A stretch of 64,000 nt of DNA from Streptomyces sp. NBC_00448 (GCF_036014115.1 NZ_CP107913.1:1364001-1428000), one strand, 5' to 3'. Shown: positions 7,019-17,200, numbered from the stretch's first letter. A program made the numbers and translations. The notes: generated from the sequence alone by a model not told the origin.

Positions 7019-8416
7019 TCAGCGCCCGAACCACACCGTGGTGACGTTGCAGAACGCCCGGATGCCCTGCGCGGACAGCTCCCGGCCGTATCCGGAGCGC
7101 TTCACGCCGCCGAAGGGCAGGGCGGGGTGGGAGGCGGTCATCCCGTTGAAGAAGACACCGCCGGCTTCGAGGTCGCGGGCGAAGCGGCGCTGCTCGTCCG
7201 CGTCGCGGGTCCAGACGTTGGAACTGAGCCCGAACGGCGTGTCGTTGGCGAGCGCGACGGCCGCGTCGAGGTCGGGCACCCGGTAGAGGGTGGCGACCGG
7301 GCCGAACGCCTCCTCGCGGTGGATGCGCATCGCGTCGGTGACGCCGGCGAGCACGGTGGGCTCGTAGTACCAGCCGTCGGGCAGTGCCGCGGGGCGGCGG
7401 CCGCCGCACAGCGCCTCGGCGCCCCGGGACAGCGCGTCCTGGACCAGTTCCTCCAGGTCGGCGCGGCCCTGCTCGGTGGAGACCGGCCCGACGTCGGTGG
7501 ACTCGGCGGTCGGATCGCCGACGGTCAGCCGCTCCATGGCCGTCACGAAGCGCTCGGCGAACGCGTCGTACACGTCCTCGTGCACGATGAACCGCTTGGC
7601 GGCGATACAGGACTGGCCGTTGTTCTGCACCCGGGCGGTGACGGCGGTGGACGCGGCGGCGTCGAGTTCGGCGGCGGCCGACGGCATCACCACGAACGGG
7701 TCGCTGCCGCCGAGTTCGAGCACCGTCGGCTTGATCGCGTCGCCGGCCGCCGCGGCCACCGCGCGGCCGGCGCCCTCGCTGCCGGTGAGGGTGGCGGCGG
7801 CCACCCGCGGGTCGCGCACCACATCCTCCACGGCGCCGGAGCCGATCAGCAGCGTCTGGAAGCAGCCCTCGGGGAAGCCCGCCCGGTGGAAGAGGTCGCC
7901 GAGGTAGAGCGCGGTCTGCGGGACGTTCGAGGCGTGCTTGAGCAGGCCGGTGTTGCCCGCCATCAGCGCGGGCGCGGCGAAGCGGATCACCTGCCACAGC
8001 GGGAAGTTCCACGGCATGACCGCCAGCACGACGCCGAGCGGGCGGTAGCGGACGACCGCGCGGTGCGCGCCGCTGTCGGCCACGTCGGCCGGGTCGGGGT
8101 GCTCGTCGGCCAGCAGCCCTTCGGCCCGATCGGCGTACCAGCGCATCGCCTTGGCGCACTTGGCGGCCTCCGCGCGGGCGGCGGCGAGGGTCTTGCCCAT
8201 CTCCGTGGTCATGGTCCGCGCGATGGTGTCGCGCTCGCTGTCCAGCAGGTCGGCCGCGGCGCGCATCAGTGCGGCCCGGGTGGCGAAGTCGGTCTCGCGG
8301 TGCTCCCGGAACGCGCTCTCCGCCCGGGCGATCCGCTCCTCGACGGCGGCCGCGTCCATCGGCTCGAACGTCTTGAGGGTCCGGCCGGTGGCGGGGTCCA
8401 CGGTGGCGATGGGCAT
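7019..8416 (-). CDS. NAD(P)-dependent aldehyde dehydrogenase (succinate-semialdehyde type)
   Basis: A 465-residue aldehyde dehydrogenase starting at ATG 8416 after GAGGAGGAGC. VMPWNFPLW lines the cofactor site, VLELGGSDP contains the general-base Glu, and NNGQSCIAAKRF contains the catalytic Cys. GVKRSGYGRE near the C-terminus is typical of GabD-like succinate-semialdehyde dehydrogenases. It oxidises an aldehyde to the acid in the cytoplasm; the true substrate cannot be read from sequence. It is monocistronic, with its 3' end convergent with tetR. Confidence 0.92.
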   Translation of the reverse strand: MPIATVDPATGRTLKTFEPMDAAAVEERIARAESAFREHRETDFATRAALMRAAADLLDSERDTIARTMTTEMGKTLAAARAEAAKCAKAMRWYADRAEGLLADEHPDPADVADSGAHRAVVRYRPLGVVLAVMPWNFPLWQVIRFAAPALMAGNTGLLKHASNVPQTALYLGDLFHRAGFPEGCFQTLLIGSGAVEDVVRDPRVAAATLTGSEGAGRAVAAAAGDAIKPTVLELGGSDPFVVMPSAAAELDAAASTAVTARVQNNGQSCIAAKRFIVHEDVYDAFAERFVTAMERLTVGDPTAESTDVGPVSTEQGRADLEELVQDALSRGAEALCGGRRPAALPDGWYYEPTVLAGVTDAMRIHREEAFGPVATLYRVPDLDAAVALANDTPFGLSSNVWTRDADEQRRFARDLEAGGVFFNGMTASHPALPFGGVKRSGYGRELSAQGIRAFCNVTTVWFGR

Positions 8417-8754
8417 CTGCTGCTCCTCCTCTGCCCCCCGCTGCGGTGCTGTGCCGTTGTCGTGCCCCTACCCGGGTGTCGTGCCGCTACCCGTACGGGC
8501 GCCGGGTGCCCGCGGGCCCGGAGCCATCGTCACCCGGTGCGGCCCGGTCCGCGACAGCACGGGGGCCACCGTGGTGGCATCCGGGACCGCCGCGCACTCG
8601 TGTGCTTCGAGGGACGTTCACCGATTCGTCACACCAGACACATGCTTCTCGGGCTCTACGCGCGGAGAATCAGGTGGCGCACCATGTACCGCACCCGCAC
8701 GCCCGCTTCCGATGACGGTTCCCCCATGCACCGCCCCCACCTGGAGGTTGACGG
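8417..8754. other. 338-nt intergenic region between divergent genes
   Basis: Separates the aldehyde dehydrogenase (leftward) from the secreted protein (rightward). It holds a 19-bp tandem duplication (8458-8495) and a less GC-rich patch (about 8620-8690) that may carry the rightward promoter. I see no RNA gene and no convincing ORF. Confidence 0.5.
8458..8495. repeat. 19-bp tandem duplication
   Basis: Two adjacent copies of TGTCGTGCCSCTACCCGKR (S, K and R mark the three differing bases) lie about 42 nt upstream of the aldehyde dehydrogenase start. It could be a duplicated regulator site or a neutral duplication. Confidence 0.7.
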
Positions 8755-10401
8755 ATGCCCGCTTTCCGAGTCCCTGGCACCACCGGCTCGCCCCGCAGAT
8801 CCCGTACCGCCGACGCCGACCGGGCGCCGCGGCTGCCGCGTGTCCCGCTGGTCCCCCGCAGCCGCGTGCTGGTCGGCGCGATCGCCGCGCTGGGCGCGGT
8901 GGCCGCGCTCGGCGGTCTGGGGCTGTCCGGCGGCAGCGCGCAGGCCGCGGCCGACCCGCGAACCGGGGCCGCCCCGGCCGCCACCGCGACCCACCGCGTG
9001 CTGTTCGACAACACGAAGGCCGAGACGGCCGGCAACGCCGACTGGATCATCAGCACCAGCCAGCCCGACCCGCTGGGCGAGAACGCCTCGCCGAGCAAGG
9101 AGACCGACTGGACCGGCGCGCTGTCGTCGTGGGGCGTGGCCCTGCAGAAGGCCGGCGGCTACCAGTTGGCGACGCTGCCGTCTGGCAAGACCATCACCTA
9201 CGGCGACTCCTCCAACCCGCAGGACCTGAGCAACTTCGACGAGTTCGTGCTCGACGAGCCCAACACCCAGTTGAGCGCCGCCGAGAAGACCGCGGTGATG
9301 ACGTTCGTCAAGAACGGCGGCGGTCTGTTCCTGATCTCCGACCACAACGGCAGCGACCGCAACAACGACGGCTACGACTCGCCGAAGGTGATCAACGACC
9401 TGCTGACCAACAACGGGGTGGACAACTCCGACCCGTTCGGCTTCTCCGTGGACCTGCTCGACATCAGCACCGACACCCCCAAGGCGATCAGCGACAGTTC
9501 CGACCCGGTGCTGCACGGCCCGTTCGGCACCGTGACCGGCAGCATCATCGCGGACGGCACCACCTTCACGCTCAAGCCGGCCGACAACTCGGCCGTCAAG
9601 GGCCTGCTGTACCGCACGGGTTACTCCGGCAACACCGGCGCGTTCTTCGTCACCAGCACCTTCGGCAGCGGCCGGGTGGCGATCTGGGGTGACAGCTCGC
9701 CGGTCGACGACGGCACCGGCCAGTCGGGCAACACCCTGTACGACGGCTGGAACGACACGCGCGGCACCGACGCGGCCCTCGCGCTCAACGCCACCGCGTG
9801 GCTGGCCGGCGACGGCAGCGGCGGCACCACCGGAGGCACCAGCTCCGGCACGTCGTCCGGCACCTCCTCCGGTACGTCCTCGGGCACGTCGTCCGGCTCC
9901 ACCACCGGCTCCACCACGGGCGGTTCGGGCGGCTGCACCTCCGCGCAACTGCTCGCCAACCCGGGCTTCGAGTCGGGCAACACGGGCTGGACGGCGAGCA
10001 GCAAGGTGATCACGAACGCCACCGCGGAGGCCGCGCACACCGGCTCGTACAAGGCGTGGCTGGACGGCTACGGCACCGCCACCAACGACACGTTGTCACA
10101 GAGCGTGTCCATCCCGTCCGGCTGCTCCGCCTCCTTGAGCTACTGGCTGCACATCGACACCGCGGAGACCGGCACGACGGCGTACGACACGCTGACCGCG
10201 CAGGTGCTCAACTCCTCGGGCACGGTGCTGTCCACGCTGGCGACGTACTCCAACACGAACGCGGCGGCCGGCTACACGCAGCGCAGTTTCGACCTGAGCG
10301 CGTACGCGGGTCAGACGGTGACGGTGAAGTTCACCGGCGTGGAGGGGTCGAAGCTCCAGACCTCGTTCGTCATCGACGACACGGCGCTGAACGTGAGTTG
10401 A
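8755..10401 (+). CDS. Secreted multidomain protein with C-terminal jelly-roll-like domain
   Basis: A 548-residue exported protein; the ATG at 8755 follows GGAGG by 7 nt. Residues 1-65 form a signal peptide with a long basic n-region, hydrophobic core and Ala-rich cleavage site. A domain of about 290 residues follows (HRVLFDNTKAETAGNADWII; FVKNGGGLFLISDHNGSD; GSGRVAIWGDSSP), resembling GATase-like/DUF4350-type folds. Then come a Ser/Gly/Thr linker with GTSS repeats and a C-terminal beta-sandwich beginning LLANPGFESGNTGW, which is common as an accessory domain on Streptomyces secreted peptidases and glycosidases. No catalytic residues can be named. Its 3' end nearly abuts the convergent phosphatase gene. 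Confidence 0.75.
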   Translation: MPAFRVPGTTGSPRRSRTADADRAPRLPRVPLVPRSRVLVGAIAALGAVAALGGLGLSGGSAQAAADPRTGAAPAATATHRVLFDNTKAETAGNADWIISTSQPDPLGENASPSKETDWTGALSSWGVALQKAGGYQLATLPSGKTITYGDSSNPQDLSNFDEFVLDEPNTQLSAAEKTAVMTFVKNGGGLFLISDHNGSDRNNDGYDSPKVINDLLTNNGVDNSDPFGFSVDLLDISTDTPKAISDSSDPVLHGPFGTVTGSIIADGTTFTLKPADNSAVKGLLYRTGYSGNTGAFFVTSTFGSGRVAIWGDSSPVDDGTGQSGNTLYDGWNDTRGTDAALALNATAWLAGDGSGGTTGGTSSGTSSGTSSGTSSGTSSGSTTGSTTGGSGGCTSAQLLANPGFESGNTGWTASSKVITNATAEAAHTGSYKAWLDGYGTATNDTLSQSVSIPSGCSASLSYWLHIDTAETGTTAYDTLTAQVLNSSGTVLSTLATYSNTNAAAGYTQRSFDLSAYAGQTVTVKFTGVEGSKLQTSFVIDDTALNVS

Positions 10402-10408
10402 GCACGGG

Positions 10409-12613
10409 TCAGGCGGTGGGGTCGGTGTCGGCGACCCCGCCGCCGCCCCCGCCGCCCTCCTCCTCGGCCCTCTCGTCCCCTTCCCCGTCCTCGCCGTCCT
10501 CGGGGCCGAACTCGCACCACACGGCCTTCCCGTCGCCGCGCGGTTCGACGCCCCAGTTGTCGGCGAGCGCGTCGATCATCAGCAGGCCGCGGCCGGAGGT
10601 GGCGGCCTCGCCGGGGGTACGGCGGCGCGGCCAGACGCTGGAGCGGTCCTGCACGGACAGCCGGACCCGGCGGACCGGTTCCGGCAGCACTTCGAGGGTG
10701 AGGACGGCGCCGCCCTCCGTGTGCAGCAGGACGTTGACGAGCAGTTCGCCGGCGGCCAGCTCGATGTCGTCGGACAGGTCGTCCAACTCCCAGGCGGTGA
10801 GGGCCTGGCGCAGCGCGAGCCGGGCGTCGGCCAGCCCCTCGGGGTCAGCCTGGTGGACGTACTGGTGGATGCGGGGCGCGCGGGTGGTGCCGGGGTCCGG
10901 GGAGCGGCGCAGGATGAGCAGCGCGACGTCGTCGTTGGAACCCCAGCGCTGCCAGAGGTTGTCGGCGAGGTGGTCGGCCAACTCCTCGGCGCGCTGCGGG
11001 CCGTGGTGGACGGCCTCGGCGAGCGCCTCCATGCCGATGGTGATGTCCGCGTCGCGCTCCTCGACCAGGCCGTCGGTGCAGAACACCAGGGTCTCGCCGG
11101 GGACCAGGTCGAGCCGGGTCTCGGGGAACTCCTGGAGGTCGAACGAGGTGGCCAGGCCGAGCGGGAGGCCGCCGCGGACGTTCGGCCAGCCGGTACGCCC
11201 GTCGGTGTGCCGGATCAGCGGGCCGAGATGGCCGGCCCTCGCGGTCCACAACGTGCCGGTGGTGAGGTCGAGTTGGGCGTATCCGCAGGTGGCGAAGCGC
11301 TCGGTGTCGAGTTCGGCGAGGAAGCGGGAGGCCCGGGCCAGCACGGTGGACGGCGGGTGTCCCTCGGCGGCGTAGGCGCGCAGGGCGATCCGCAACTGGC
11401 CCATCACGGCGGCCGCGTGGGTGTCGTGCCCCTGGACGTCGCCGACCACCAGGCCGACCCGGCTCTGCGGCAGCGCCACGACGTCGTACCAGTCGCCGCC
11501 GACCTCGCGGCCGCTGGAGGCGGCGTGGTAGCGCACCGCGATCTCGGCGCCGTCGAAGCGCGGGACATGCCGGGGCAGCATCGTGGCCTGCAGTCCGGTG
11601 GCGAACTCGCGTTCCTGGTCGAAGAGGATGGCGCGCTGCAGGGACTGGGCGAGGATGCCGGCCAGTGCCGCGCACAGCTCGCGGTCCTCGCGGCTGAACC
11701 GGGTGCGGCCGCGGTAGAAGAGGGCGAGCCCGCCGATGGAGTGGGACTGGGCGATCAGCGGGAGGAAGGCGCAGGCGTCCATCCCGATCTTCTCGACGAA
11801 CGGGCGCACCAGCGGGAAGCGGGCCTCCAGTTCGTCGTTGTCGGCGAAGAACTGGGGCTGCTGGGTCAGTACGGTGTCGGCGAGCGGCAGCGACTCGATC
11901 AACCGGACCGGCTCGAACGAGGGCACCCCGCGCATGAGTTCGCCGGCCGTGGCGACGAACCTCATGTTGCTGCCCTCCACGAGCGAGAGGGTCAGCCCGT
12001 CCGCGCGGAACCGCTCGACGCCCCCGACGCCGGTCAGCACGGCGGTGACGTCGTCGATGGTGACGGCGTGCGAGAGCGCCTCGGTGATACGGCCGACGAT
12101 CGAGGAGAAGCTGTGGCGCGGCGGCACCTCACCGTCGGCGGGGGCGGGGGCGGCGGCGGGCGGGGCCTGGGTGAGGTCGTCGGTGGCGTCCCTGACGATG
12201 CCGACGACGCGGTGCGCGTAGCCGTGCTCGTCGCGCAGGATCGTGCCCTGGGTGTGGGTCCACTGCTTGACGCCGTCCCGGCGGGTGATCTGGAAGTAGC
12301 CGCCGTAGCTGCGCCGGCCGGACTGCATGGCGCGGCGCAGCTCGCGGTCGATCCGGTCGCCCTCCTCGTGGGTGACGCGCAGCACCAACGCGTCTGGGCT
12401 GCGGTTGAACTCCTCGGGCCGCAGGTCGAACACGCGCAGCCCCGCCTCGTCGAGGTCGAAGACGCCCTGGTCGAGATCCCAGTCGAAGCTGCCCATGCCG
12501 TTCATGGCGAGCCGCTCCTCCGGGCCGATCGCCGGGGAGACGGGACGGCCGGAGACGGAGGGGCCCACGCGGGGGTCGTAGCGGCCGCGGGCCAGGCGCT
12601 TGCGAGCTGTCAT
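10409..12613 (-). CDS. PAS-GAF-SpoIIE phosphatase-HATPase regulator
   Basis: A 734-residue signalling protein starting at ATG 12613 behind GGAGCAG. Order: a PAS domain (about residues 35-150, NGMGSFDWDLDQG ... GIVRDATDDL), a GAF domain (about 165-330), a PP2C/SpoIIE phosphatase (about 345-570, VGGDWYDVV, GDVQGHD, LVFCTDGLVE) and an RsbW-like ATPase (about 595-720, AAGELLVNVLLHT, GRGLLMIDALADNWG). It probably senses a small ligand or light/redox and controls anti-sigma antagonists. The C-terminus ends in a run of Glu/Gly. It is soluble, and its 3' end is 7 nt from that of the convergent secreted-protein gene. Confidence 0.92.
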   Translation of the reverse strand: MTARKRLARGRYDPRVGPSVSGRPVSPAIGPEERLAMNGMGSFDWDLDQGVFDLDEAGLRVFDLRPEEFNRSPDALVLRVTHEEGDRIDRELRRAMQSGRRSYGGYFQITRRDGVKQWTHTQGTILRDEHGYAHRVVGIVRDATDDLTQAPPAAAPAPADGEVPPRHSFSSIVGRITEALSHAVTIDDVTAVLTGVGGVERFRADGLTLSLVEGSNMRFVATAGELMRGVPSFEPVRLIESLPLADTVLTQQPQFFADNDELEARFPLVRPFVEKIGMDACAFLPLIAQSHSIGGLALFYRGRTRFSREDRELCAALAGILAQSLQRAILFDQEREFATGLQATMLPRHVPRFDGAEIAVRYHAASSGREVGGDWYDVVALPQSRVGLVVGDVQGHDTHAAAVMGQLRIALRAYAAEGHPPSTVLARASRFLAELDTERFATCGYAQLDLTTGTLWTARAGHLGPLIRHTDGRTGWPNVRGGLPLGLATSFDLQEFPETRLDLVPGETLVFCTDGLVEERDADITIGMEALAEAVHHGPQRAEELADHLADNLWQRWGSNDDVALLILRRSPDPGTTRAPRIHQYVHQADPEGLADARLALRQALTAWELDDLSDDIELAAGELLVNVLLHTEGGAVLTLEVLPEPVRRVRLSVQDRSSVWPRRRTPGEAATSGRGLLMIDALADNWGVEPRGDGKAVWCEFGPEDGEDGEGDERAEEEGGGGGGGVADTDPTA

Positions 12614-12682
12614 CCGACTGCTCCGGGGTCGGGCCGGGGACCGGGGACCACGTACGCGCGACGCATCACCAGGGCGGCTTCG

Positions 12683-13033
12683 TCACTTTCGGGGATGTAT
12701 ATCGCTTTTGCCGGAATGATGGTCATCATGGCTATTATCACCCGATGACGGATGCGACGTGCGGGGGCGGCCGTGCGGGCGGTCCGAGGGAGGGGGCGAG
12801 GACGGCGGCGAGCCGGCGGTGGGGCCGAGGGGCGCGGTGAGGGTCGGGGTGAGGACGCGCAGCGCGACCAGGCCGGGGCGGGCGGGCCACGGGACGGGCG
12901 CCTCGACGCCGGGAAAGCGCTCCACCAGCGCGTCGAAGACCCGGTAGGCGCTGGCCTCGTCCCGGGCGGTGATCACGACATGGGCGAGGCCGTCGGCGCC
13001 GCCGAGGCGCTGCGCGGGGACTCTACGGTCCAT
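12683..13033 (-). CDS. Small hypothetical protein with an atypical C-terminal tail
   Basis: A 116-residue protein from ATG 13033 (GTG at 13039 is an alternative closer to the AAGGGAG ribosome site). The first 90 codons show strong G/C third-position bias and contain GGADGLAHVVITARDEASAYRVFDALVERFPGV, a plausible small alpha/beta domain. The last 20 codons are abruptly AT-rich and encode an Asp/His/Ser-rich tail that overlaps a dyad, suggesting part of a control region has been read into the gene. It lies 70 nt upstream of the phosphatase gene on the same strand. Function unknown. Confidence 0.5.
   Translation of the reverse strand: MDRRVPAQRLGGADGLAHVVITARDEASAYRVFDALVERFPGVEAPVPWPARPGLVALRVLTPTLTAPLGPTAGSPPSSPPPSDRPHGRPRTSHPSSGDNSHDDHHSGKSDIHPRK
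12716..12729. promoter_or_regulatory. Perfect dyad in an AT-rich block upstream of the PAS-GAF-SpoIIE gene
   Basis: ATGATG-GT-CATCAT lies in the only AT-rich block (about 12685-12745) of this area, about 100 nt upstream of the phosphatase start. It is a candidate operator or promoter element for the leftward gene, despite lying within the tail codons of the small ORF. Confidence 0.4.
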
Positions 13034-13229
13034 GGGCACGGGTTCGGCTCCCTTCCTCGGGATGCGGTTGCCCGGAGGGACATGGCGGATGGGGACACGG
13101 TTGCCGATCTTCACCGGGTTCACCCGCACGGGCCGAGGGCGGCATGCCCGCGGGGGCATCGGGTAAGCGACAGGGCGTCGATCGCGGGGCGCGTTCGCGT
13201 CCCGTGCCGTACCGACCTGGGAGGTCACG

Positions 13230-13475
13230 ATGACCGAGCCATTCCCGACGCCGACGCCGCCGCGCCCCGGCGGCCCCTCGCCGGGTCCGGACCCGACGCC
13301 GGGACCCGGACCCGGACCCAGCCCCGTACCGAACCCCACGCCGAACCCGGTGCCCGGGCCGGCTCCCGATCCCGTGCCGACGCCTCCCGGCCCCGAGCCG
13401 ACACCGCCCTCCCCGGCGCCGGACCCGATCCCGCCGACGCCCCAGCCCGAGCCGGCCGCGCCCCCGCTGCAGTGA
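13230..13475 (+). CDS. Small proline-rich protein
   Basis: An 81-residue protein from ATG 13230, with a GGGAGG site 8 nt upstream. Nearly half of the residues are Pro, in Pro-Thr/Pro-Gly/Pro-Asp pairs (PGPDPTPGPGP ...). There is no signal peptide, membrane segment or cysteine. The ribosome site supports translation, but with such a composition the frame could be an artefact of repetitive DNA. It is 24 nt upstream of the NYN-like gene on the same strand. Function unknown. Confidence 0.5.
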   Translation: MTEPFPTPTPPRPGGPSPGPDPTPGPGPGPSPVPNPTPNPVPGPAPDPVPTPPGPEPTPPSPAPDPIPPTPQPEPAAPPLQ

Positions 13476-13499
13476 GGTGCGTGTGCGAGGGTGGGGGGT

Positions 13500-13931
13500 G
13501 TGACCGAACGACCACTGCTCGTCGTCGACGGCGCGAACGTGGTCGGCTCCGTGCCGGACGGTTGGTGGCGCGACCGGTACGCGGCCGCCGAGCGCCTGCG
13601 TGACGCTCTCGTGCCCTACGCGACCGCCGGACTCCCCGCGGACGGCCCCGCGCCACCCTGGACGGTCGGCGTCCCCTTGGACGTGGTCCTCGTCGTGGAG
13701 GGCGCGGCCCGCGGGGTCGGCTCCGTCCCCGGTGTGACGGTCCGCTCCGCGCCCGGCAGCGGTGACGACCTCATCGCCGAGGTGGCGGCGGAGGCCCGCG
13801 CCGACGAAAGCGGCCACCGGGGCGGAGCCCGTCCCTGCCTCGTGGTCACCGCCGACCGCGGCCTCCGCTCCCGCGTGGTCGCCGTGGGCGCCGACGTGAC
13901 GGGCCCCCGCACGGTAAGGCGGCGCCCCTGA
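13500..13931 (+). CDS. NYN/PIN-like domain protein
   Basis: A 143-residue protein starting at GTG 13500, right after a G-rich ribosome site. LLVVDGANVVGSVPDGWW matches the first strand of NYN/YacP-like nuclease folds with its conserved Asp and Asn; GSGDDLIAE and CLVVTADRGLRSRV supply the later Asp residues expected in that fold. NYN proteins are small ribonucleases or nucleotide-binding proteins. A conserved actinobacterial gene of this kind is often left as hypothetical. It is followed by a 299-nt gap containing a dispersed repeat. Confidence 0.72.
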   Translation: MTERPLLVVDGANVVGSVPDGWWRDRYAAAERLRDALVPYATAGLPADGPAPPWTVGVPLDVVLVVEGAARGVGSVPGVTVRSAPGSGDDLIAEVAAEARADESGHRGGARPCLVVTADRGLRSRVVAVGADVTGPRTVRRRP

Positions 13932-14013
13932 CCCCCCGGCTTGCCCCTTTACCGGTCCCGGGACCACCCGCGCCCCTTGGTTGTGACCCTCCTCCGCGGA
14001 AGGAGCCGCAGCA

Positions 14014-14143
14014 ATCCAGGGGCGCTGGGGGTACCTCCCAGGCAAAGCTCTGGGGGAGGAACTGCGCGACAAGCCCACCACCGGCGGGTGGTCCCTCGGC
14101 CGACAGGACGAGGCAACCCGGGGGGTCAGGGCACCCTCAGGGG
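14014..14143. repeat. Dispersed Streptomyces-type intergenic repeat, copy 1, with nested insert
   Basis: Begins ATCCAGGGGCGC, continues GGAACTGCGCGA, then a CGGCGGG tract and GTCAGGGCACCCTC. The same blocks in the same order form copy 2 at 21622-21719. Copy 1 is split after GGGGCGC by about 32 bp (CTGGGGGTACCTCCCAG ... CTCTGGGGGA) that is itself an imperfect palindrome. It occupies most of the 299-nt gap 13932-14230, which holds no gene. Confidence 0.8.
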
Positions 14144-14230
14144 GACCGACATTGCGTCGGTGGGGCGCGGCCTGGTAGGACTGCGACGCACCGTTACGTC
14201 ACATGTTCGAGGCCGCGGACGGGGGTTCAC

Positions 14231-17200
14231 GTGGTCGGAACGGCCGTCACACGCACACCGCGCCGCCTTCCCGCGGCAGCGAGACGCTCGACGCAGCACG
14301 GCCTGGTGCTGGCCGCGGTCGCGGTGACCGTACTCCTGTGCGCGACCGCCCTCGCAACTCTCGTGACGCTGGCGGGGCGTTCGGTGGAGTCCGAGGCGGA
14401 CCGGCGGCTGGCCGCCGACCTCGACGCGCAGGTGTCGGTCAACGCGTCGTTCCGGGCCGGGGGGATGGCGGCCGCCGACCGGAGCGTACGGGCCGCCGCC
14501 GCGAGGGTCTTCGGGAGCGTGCCGCAGCGAACGTCCGTGGGGTTACTGGGCACTTCGGCGGTGTCGGTGACCGGTGTCGACGGCGCCGAGGGACCGCCGC
14601 GCGGGCCCGGCGGCAGCGGGCTGCACCCGGTCGCGGTGCAGGACCCGAGCAGGTTCGGGCAGTTGGTCGCGGGGAGTTGGCCGGCCGGCACGGCGGACGC
14701 CCCGGCCGGCACGTTCACCTCGCTGCCCGAGGTGCGCGTCTCCACGGGTTCGACGGCCCCGGTGGACGCCGCCGTGCCCCAGCCGCTGGCCGAGCGCCTG
14801 AAGCTCCGCCCGGGTTCGCGCGTACGGTTGAAGGACGCCGCCGGCCGCACCATGACGTTGCGGATCGCCGGCGTCTTCCGTGCGGCCGGAGCCGTCGGGT
14901 TCTGGCCCGCGATGGCCGGTGACCTGACCGAGGGCGAGAGCAGCAGCCAGCAGTTGCTGGTGGTCTCCGCGGCGGCCCTGAACGGAAGCGCCGTGCTGAA
15001 CGGGCACGTGACGGCCCGCTGGAGCGTACAGCCGGACTTCTCCCACCTCGGCGCGGGAGACCTGGCGGGACTGCACGACCGGGTGCGCGGCTTCACCGGC
15101 AGCCAGAGCGACGTGTCGGTGTTCCACGGGAAGCGGCCGTCGTTGGACGACCTGGCGGTGTCCTCGGGTCTCCCGGAGGCGATCGACGACCTGGACGTGC
15201 CGATCGTGGCGGCCCGGTCCGCGCTGTACCTGCCGAGCGTGATGCTGGCCGTCCTCGCGCTCGCCACCCTTCTGCTGACCGCCCGTCAGATGACCGTGCG
15301 CCGGCGCGACGAGTTGGCGCTCCAGCAGGCCAGGGGCGCGGGCACCCCGCGACTGCTGCGCGGCGCGGCGGCCGAATGGGCGGTCACCGGCGTGCCGGCC
15401 GCGGTCGCGGCACCGTACCTGGCCGGGCTGCTGCACCCCGGCAGCCGCGGCGCCGACGCCTGGGCGGCGGTGGGTCTGACCCTGCTGGTGCACGCCGCGG
15501 CGGTCCTGCTGCCGGTCCTGCCGACGGTGCGGCTGCGGGCGGGCCGGGGCGCGCGGGCGGCCGTCGCGCAGCGGTGGGGCGCCGATCTGGCGCTACTGGC
15601 CGTCGCGATCCTGGGGTTCCTGGAACTGCGGCGGCACCGCTCGCTGATCGCGGGCGGGATCGGCGGCGTGTCCGTGGACCCGGTGATGGTCTTGGTCCCG
15701 GCCGTGGCGAGCGGGGCCGCCGCGCTCCTGCTGCTGCGGCTGCTGCCCCTGACCGCCCGGCTGCTGGACGCGTTCGGCCGCCGGGGCCGCGGGCTGGTCC
15801 CCGCGCTGGCCGGGTGGCAGTTGAGCCGGCGTGCCGCGCGCAACGCCGGCCCGGTGGTGCTGATGTGCCTGGCCGTGTCGGTGAGCGCCTTCGCCACCAC
15901 CGCGCTGGCGTGCCTGGGCGGTCTGGCCTCCGAGCAGGCCGCGTTCACGGTCGGCGCGGACGTCAGGATCGATCCGGGCCAGGACAACGACTACCCCGCC
16001 GAGGTGTTGGACGCCGCCTATCGGGCGCTGCCCGCGGTGACGGCCGTGACGCCGGTGACCCAGGCGACGGTGAACCTGCCCGGCGGGACCGGCGAGGAGC
16101 TGGACGCCACCATCGGCGGGGCCGTCCCCGGTACGTCCACCCCTCCCGGTACGGCCTCCCCGGCTGGTACGTCCGCCCCGGCCGCGTACGGGATCACCCT
16201 CCCGGGGCGGCCGACCACGCTGCTGCTGGACGAGAAGCTCGGCAGCGACGGCAGCACCGCGCCGCCCCACCTGGAACTGGTCGTGCAGGACGCGGCCGGA
16301 CTGGACAGCACCATGTCCGCCGCCCTGCCCGCCGCCGACGGCGCCCGGCACACCCTCGCGATCCCCCTGGACGTCGCGCTCGGCGGCGGCCGCCCGCGCG
16401 CGTACCCGCTGACGGTGACCGCGGTCAACGTCCTGCCGCAGGTGGGGGTGGCGCCCGCCCGGCTTGACCTGGACCTGCTCCGGATCGGCTCGCGCGGCAC
16501 CACGGACACCTGGGCCGCTCCCCTGCCGCGGGGGCAGGTGTGGAGCGACGGCACCGTGGCCGCCGCGGACGCCGCCGCGGGAGCCTGCCGGGGGGACACG
16601 TCCGGCGCGTACGTCTACGGCTTCCCGGGGGTGTGCTCGATCCGCGCCGGCGGCTCCGCCGTCCTGCGGACCACGATCAGCACCGGCCACCGGACCCCGG
16701 GCGCGGACGACACCGACGGCGCCGACGACGACAGGACCCAGCCCGACAGTGAGGTGCGGCTGCTGGCCGGGCCCGCCGGCGGACCGGCGCCGCTTCCCGT
16801 GCGCGCCGACGCGCAGGCACTGCGCGAGGGCCACCTCACCGTGGGCAGCGCCACCACACTGGACCTGGGCGGCGGCGCCCCGGTGCCCGCCAAGGTCGTG
16901 GGCCGGGTCGGCCCGCCGCGCGGACTGGGGAGCGGGCAGGGGCATCTGATCGCCGACCAGCGCCTGCTCGCCGGCGCCCTCACGCGCGCCGGCGCCCCGC
17001 AGCAGGACCCGGCGTTCTGGTGGATCAGCAGCACCGACAGCGCGCGCACGGCCGCCGCCGCGCAGGCGCAGCCCGCGCTGGGCCGGGTGACCACCACGGC
17101 GCAGGCCGCCGCGGCGCTGCGGTCCGACCCGTTCCGCAGCGGGCTGCGCCGGGTACTGGAGCTGGTCCGCGACCTGGCACCCTGCTTCGCGGTCATCGCC

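Noticed and set aside
13932-14230. Small RNA gene in the gap before the FtsX permease
   Set aside because: The hairpins belong to the dispersed repeat, and no promoter box is evident.
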